From Silene latifolia (Eukaryota; Streptophyta; Magnoliopsida; Caryophyllales; Caryophyllaceae), in the NCBI RefSeq assembly GCF_048544455.1, contig NC_133532.1, forward strand, positions 87,623,156 to 87,687,155: a DNA stretch of 64,000 nucleotides, given 5' to 3'. The stretch's first letter is position 1. Every line of letters begins with the position of its first letter. This document shows, one piece after another, positions 59,535 through 64,000 of the stretch. The notes under the pieces were generated by a model. It ran no database searches and was not told the origin of the DNA. It was given only the letters and a program-made list of their open reading frames with translations. Made by a program: the position numbers and the translations under genes.

Positions 59535-59607
59535 CTTGAAGCTATATAAGAAAGGGTAAACATAAACACACGTACTAAACCTCAAAACACGAAAACACGC
59601 TGCCCAG

Positions 59608-59885
59608 AACCCACTCGATCGAGTTCCCAAACACACTCGATCGAGTAACGGGCTACTCGATCGAGTGCCCCACGTACTCGATCGAGTACCCAAACTTCAG
59701 ACCCCAAACAGACCTTCTGATCTCTTACCTACTCGATCGAGTATCTAGGCTACTCGATCGAGTGACCCCCTACTCGATCGAGTACCCCTAGTTACTCGAT
59801 CGAGTGCCCCAAAACTCGATTCTGACTCAAAATCGCTAAAACCCACCCGATCGAGTCAGTCCCACTCGATCGAGTAACACTAATT
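59608..59885. repeat. ACTCGATCGAGT array in the element L leader
   Basis: Ten units are readable between 59611 and 59880, most of them perfect ACTCGATCGAGT, in two groups separated by about 55 bp, as in H. Confidence 0.93.
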
Positions 59886-60324
59886 CATAGAAGCTACCCG
59901 CATGTTACGTCATATGCTAAAATGCTAAACTTTATAAACCACACTATATCATAATAAGCATACTACGCATCTTTTCTACTATCTACGAAACCATTTCATC
60001 ATGTTATTAAATGCCACATTGTAAATCATCCAACATGTTATCATCTCATCAACAAGTTTCCTCATATCACCATTTTCTTTCACATGCTCAACTTTCTACT
60101 TCAACATCCAACAATTAACACATTCCATCACATTCGTAAACAAGTTAACCAAACACACATACGACTCGACAAACACTTCCCCCATGTGACCGGTTCAAAG
60201 TTGTAGGGCGACCCCTGCGACTTTAGGACGTCTCCCAAGCCTTTGCACTAGCTCCCACAACTTTTACCCCGGGTTCATTTTAATTGACTCCCTATGTTCA
60301 TTAAGTTCATTGGTTACGGTTTCG
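59886..60324 (-). other. Element L distal leader
   Basis: AT-rich with no gene; matches 46822-47272 of element H. Confidence 0.6.
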
Positions 60325-60325
60325 G

Positions 60326-60342
60326 ATCGTCGCTCGATACCA
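60326..60342 (-). promoter_or_regulatory. Element L primer-binding site, damaged
   Basis: Minus strand TGGTATCGAGCGACGAT lacks one A of the TGGTATCAGAGC seen in H, G and F, so the match to initiator tRNA-Met is broken after seven bases. The change is at a CAG/CTG position, which makes a sequence error possible. Confidence 0.7.
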
Positions 60343-60344
60343 TT

Positions 60345-61689
60345 TGTAACACCCCCATACTCCAAGTGCCTTACCAGGACCACTAGGTATGAAGACATTA
60401 CCATCTCGGTTACCCGAGGCAATGATAATCAAACAACAATAAAGAAACAATGTTTATTATAAATAATTTAGTGAATAGATACAATCCTCAAAACCAAACC
60501 AAAAGTACGATACATGATTTCAAACTGATCGTCTAATCGAAATGTAAATAAACTAAAGGCTACAAATGGAAGACTCCTATCATCATGTCGTGGCATCCCG
60601 GCTATCCCAAGACTCATCCCAATACCTCGCTCAATATCTGCTCACCATCCCGAATGGATCACCGCAGTTTACAAAACAACACCGGGTCGATACTAATCAC
60701 ACAATCAACATGTATAACAATAATAAGATAAACAGACATGACTTAATCATCACACACAAACACACATAGCCAACCAATTCCCATCATCTCAATCCCGACG
60801 TCCCACCGGACCCAGCCACGCCAGATGGGGGACCGCAGCCACTACCCACCAAATCCCCGCTTCACATAGTGAGCGATAACCCTGTCCATTAATGTGCACA
60901 TCCCTTTCGTGGCGGGTTCCACGAAAGGCGAAACTAGGGCGTGAAGCCACTCCCGCAAGTGACCCCACTCGGTAGAGGCCACGCCTCGCGAACCATCAAC
61001 AACGATCACAACCACAACCACAATACAATTACTATATCAAACAACCAAACACAATACATCAACCAATATCCCATTATGGGACTAATACTGAGTAGGAAAT
61101 CCTACCTGGAAAGCACAACAATGATCGAGACGGTATCAACAAACAGTATCAAAAAGCCTCTTCTACGAACCCTCCTCCTATCATATAACACATAGAGGCT
61201 ACACATCACATACTACACACAAAAACCCCCAATCTCTAAATTAGGGTTTAACCAAATCAAGGGAAAAACAATAAAAAGGGTACATAGATCTTACCCTCGA
61301 CGCAAGGAACTCAACGATACGAATAACGACAAGAACTCGACCGTCGAACTCCGGAATTGCTAAGAATGCGATTAGGAAGATGAACTGGTTGCTTTCTCTC
61401 TTAAACAGGGATTTAGGTTTTGTAAAAGTGATTTAAAACAATGACGACGAAACTTAAATACCTTAATCGCATAATTAACAAAACCCGAGAAAATTCCCCG
61501 TAAAACCGGACTCTCGATCGAGTACCCAAGGTACTCGATCGAGTACCCCCTTACTCGATCGAGTACCCCAGCTACTCGATCGAGTACCCAACAGGTCAGA
61601 AACTATTTTATTTCGCAACTCACCCTTACTCGACAGAGTAAGGCCTACTCGATAGAGTACCCCAAGACTTATAAATACGGAGTATTACA
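60345..61689 (-). repeat. Element L 5' LTR
   Basis: 1345 bp, closely similar to 54049-55380. Four-palindrome array at about 61510-61590. It ends GGAGTATTACA at 61689 and is followed by GTAAG. Confidence 0.95.
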
Positions 61690-61694
61690 GTAAG

Positions 61695-61741
61695 TCTCAC
61701 TCGATAGAGTACCCACAGACATAGATAACCGTAGTATTACA
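61695..61741 (-). repeat. Element J 5' LTR, second segment
   Basis: The last 47 bp of the J LTR after the L duplication; contains ACTCGATAGAGTACCC and ends CGTAGTATTACA. Confidence 0.85.
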
Positions 61742-62818
61742 CAACGAGCTCACACAATCCTCCAAATAACCGCAACAATCCGTTCCTTTATCTCCTTCCA
61801 TATCCTTTCAAAAACCGACATAATCTTCTCTACCTTCCATTTTCCGACCAAAACTCTCCTACCCCTTCCTCAACCAATGTTTTTAGAACCCTAGCACCCC
61901 GATTCCATTTTCCTATATAAACCACACACATGAACACCGAAAAAGGGGACGAAAGAACATGGTTTTTAGACCTCTCGAAACTCTAGCCATTGCTTTCCTT
62001 TCTAACCTAAAAAAGAAACCCTAGACACCTCTCATACCCAGAAACAAAGTACAAAGTTCACACAGGAGATTAGACGGACATTAGAGCATCGATTTGCTCC
62101 CTTATTCGTGTTCTCTCGCGTTTTGGACAGCACCTGTTTTCGTTTGTTTTGAGTGATGTTTTAGCCGTTTTTACCTCTGGTTTTTGCTAAAGTTTGAATC
62201 CTTGGAGTATAAGGATTCCATAACATCTTTCGGAACGAATTTTGAGTAAGAAATGAAGTCACAATTTTCGTTTGAAAATCGCTACACGAAGGGCTTTTTA
62301 CGCGAGAAAATTGTTTTGTTTTTCGAAATTGATTTTGTTAAATTGTTACGATTTTATTTTTACAACTGTCAAAGACGCGCCTTCTAAGAAACACTTGCAT
62401 ATGATATCCCGAGTGGTGTCCAAGTTTACATATAAGTTGAGGGTGCACAAAATCTCGTCTCTTTCTTCCTCTTTTGTCTCGTGTATGTCATGGCCTTATG
62501 GCCCTTTTTATCTCGTTTTTTTGCATCACTATTTAATTATCGTTTCATTAGTTAATGTTTTGTAATTATGATGTTAATGATGGTTTAATTGCTATTTAGA
62601 ATAAATAGTATGTTAATCACATGTTTGTTTTCAATTTATGACGATAACATGTTAGTTAGAATAATTCTCATGTTTAAATTATAAAATGAAACAATTTGTT
62701 TATTGTATGAAGATAACATGTTTTAAATTATTTAAAATGAATTTTAGTTAGTTTAATTCATTCTCACATGATTTAAATTTGATTAAAGTTAATTACGAAG
62801 TAATTAGTTTAAATCACA
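61742..62818. other. Unassigned DNA between element J and the CACTA element
   Basis: No LTR, primer site or known coding motif is visible. A TATATAAA-like box lies at about 61912-61920 on the plus strand, followed by transcribed-looking, pyrimidine-rich sequence, but no long reading frame. It could be the 5' region of a gene interrupted by the CACTA element, old transposon DNA, or ordinary intergenic DNA. Confidence 0.35.
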
Positions 62819-62939
62819 CACTACAAAATATACACGGGAAACTGACGGAAATAATCCGTCAATAACAGCCTTTTCCCGTCAGAAACACGGCTTACTGACG
62901 GCTATTCCGTCAAAGTCCCCATCTAGGATGGGCCAGAGA

Positions 62940-63005
62940 GTCAACATTCTGTTGACCTTTCTGACAGAAAAACCGTTAGGAAAGTCAACACTCTGTTGAC
63001 TTTCC
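62940..63005. repeat. Two hairpins in the CACTA subterminal region
   Basis: 62940-62956 is GTCAACA-TTC-TGTTGAC, with 7-bp arms. 62979-63005 is a perfect 12-bp inverted repeat with a CTC loop whose inner part repeats the same GTCAACA arms. Confidence 0.85.
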
Positions 63006-63392
63006 TGATGGATTTTCTGTCAGGAGTATTATAGGCAGTGGCTGGAAACAGCCGCTTGCTGCCCAACCACAATGCCGAATATGCATTGTTTTACACCAAA
63101 CGAATACAACCAAACCTTCAAAACACCATATACAACCGTCGACCGCCAAGCGAGAATCCATTTTCATGTCGACCGCAGGAGCGGAAATCAAGAGTAGACA
63201 ACAAAATTATCGATAGAAAGCCTAACACGATTGGAAGAACGAATTTATTTACATAGAAACTAAAGGTCAAATTTGTACAACGTCTCATAAAACAATGTCT
63301 TTTACATACCAACTAAAATACTAAGCCACAATCATAACTTTCTAATTTAAGATAAAGCCTTAACATACTAACATAAGATAAAGACGACGATA

Positions 63393-63855
63393 CTAATAAT
63401 TACCTAGAGGCTCAACTTGTTCACTACCAAAGCCATGCCCGTCATCCGCATAGTCGTCTCTACAAAAAGGGCGGGGAAAACCTGAGCACGAGGGAGGGGG
63501 TTGAGATTGCCGCATCTCAGCCAAAGCTTTTTCCATGGCTGCCATCTGCTCAATTTGGAGACAGACTGTTTCTTGAGTGGTGCGCATTTGTTCCTCAAGA
63601 GTTAGTCGTGCGGCTCGCTAATTGTTCATTTGGGTGGCCAATTGAGAAACCATGCTAGGAGCGTAAGAGAATGATCGACGGGCACGTTTGTTACATGGAG
63701 GTTCAAACCACACTTTGGCCCCTACATCTCTGTTCCCGAATATCCTGCAACGATTGTCAAAGCCATCGACAACGGTGTAGAACGAACGGTACTCATCTGG
63801 AGCCTCTCCAGTGGGTGTTTGTCGACTCATCTCTTCCATATAAATGGCCTTAAAG
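63393..63855 (-). pseudogene. C-terminal exon of a CACTA-encoded protein (En/Spm accessory or transposase family)
   Basis: The minus-strand frame enters after a plausible splice acceptor (TTCTTTAAG) near 63850. It encodes MEEMSRQTPTGEAPDEYRSF, a segment with CRIFGNRDVGAKVW, then YAPSMVSQLATQM. A TAG at 63618-63620 interrupts the frame, which then continues unchanged as a heptad-like helix (QTVCLQIEQMAAMEKALAEM region) and a short acidic, proline-rich C-terminus ending at 63393. The coiled-coil C-terminus and its place near a CACTA end fit the Ptta/En/Spm-type plant transposase proteins, but no catalytic domain is in view. The stop could be a mutation or a sequence error. Confidence 0.5.
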
Positions 63856-64000
63856 AATAATAATACAAAAAACAAAACATACAACAATGACTGCCATCCA
63901 AATAATGTCAATTAACAAAAACTAAGTAACATGACTAATTTTTCATTTTAAATATCTAATCTAATTAACATTAAGTCAAATTATCTTTTTAAAAACATTA

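Larger units (their letters stand above)
54049..61689 (-). mobile_element. Element L: complete Tekay/Del-type chromovirus with long intact pol and deleted gag
   Basis: 7641 bp with LTRs of 1332 and 1345 bp and GTAAG duplications at 54044-54048 and 61690-61694. Minus-strand order: 5' LTR (60345-61689), damaged primer site, leader array, shortened gag, protease, RT, RNase H, integrase, chromodomain, hairpin and polypurine tract, 3' LTR (54049-55380). It is inserted in the LTR of element J just after an ACTCGACAGAGT unit. Confidence 0.95.
39061..61741 (-). mobile_element. Element J: decayed Tekay/Del-type chromovirus, 3' truncated, host of H and L
   Basis: Minus-strand order: 5' LTR (61741-61695 and 54048-52702, split by L), primer site (52698-52681), leader arrays, gag and protease-RT-RNase H (51776-48652), then, after element H, integrase (40252-39181), truncated at 39180. 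The 3' LTR is absent from the window. Removing H restores continuity of the pol alignment between 48652 and 40252. A candidate right target duplication is CAACG at 61742-61746. Confidence 0.82.
62819..64000. mobile_element. CACTA (En/Spm) DNA transposon, one end
   Basis: The terminal inverted repeat begins CACTACAAAATATACACGGG at 62819. Subterminal repeats TGACGG/CCGTCA recur between 62845 and 62912 (AACTGACGG, TCCGTCAA, CCGTCAG, CTGACGG, TCCGTCAA), as expected for this superfamily. The three bases before it (ACA, 62816-62818) are the candidate 3-bp target duplication. A minus-strand gene fragment at 63393-63855 lies inside. The other end is beyond the window. Confidence 0.82.

Overview
The window is plant nuclear DNA made almost entirely of LTR retrotransposons nested inside one another. 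Evidence: TG...CA long terminal repeats with matching 5-bp target-site duplications (TSDs), primer-binding sites for plant tRNA-Asp and initiator tRNA-Met, copia and gypsy polyproteins, and a CACTA DNA transposon at the right edge. No intact cellular gene, rRNA or tRNA gene was found. The LTR families and sequence style suggest a flowering plant, perhaps of the Caryophyllales, but I cannot name the species.

Layout, left to right. 1-2900: 3' part of a Ty1/copia element (+), inserted in element A. 2901-7880: A (-), an Athila-type gypsy element carrying only Gag-protease. 7881-23514: element F (-), with Tekay/Del-like LTR, primer site and 3' hairpin but an Athila ORF1-like gene instead of gag-pol. 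F is interrupted by a solo LTR (8420-9187, TSD CTAAG) and by element B (11147-19565, +, TSD CAGGG), a sister of A. 23515-24461: piece of another LTR (K), lying in the ORF1-like gene of element G. 24462-39060: G (-), second ORF1-like carrier, whose 5' LTR is split by element E (27977-38901, -, TSD GCCGC), an Athila-type element with Gag-protease plus its own ORF1-like gene. 39061-61741: element J (-), a decayed Tekay-type chromovirus interrupted by two relatives, H (40258-48646, TSD AGCAT) and L (54049-61689, TSD GTAAG). 61742-62818: unassigned DNA. 62819-64000: one end of a CACTA (En/Spm) transposon.

How the parts relate. H, J and L encode gag, protease, RT, RNase H, integrase and a chromodomain. 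L has the least damaged pol, but a large gag deletion. A, B, E, F and G lack reverse transcriptase and integrase, so they would need these from other elements. A, B and E use tRNA-Asp; F and G use the same initiator-Met primer site as H/J/L, which makes that group their plausible helper.

The most unusual signal is not a gene. Several families carry short (near-)palindromes, each family with its own version (GTCGATCGAC in A/B, ACTCGATCGAGT in H/J/L, ACTCGGTCGAGT in F/G/K, GACGAGCG/GACGCTCG in E). They are repeated at centre-to-centre distances of almost always 20-22 bp and very often exactly 21 bp, with different spacer sequences. They sit in LTRs, leaders, 3' untranslated regions and even inside a gag-pro coding linker. 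This looks like convergent or exchanged regulatory architecture. A second cross-cutting signal is that paired LTRs of H and L disagree mainly at CTG/CAG sites, which may be sequencing error at methylated CHG cytosines.
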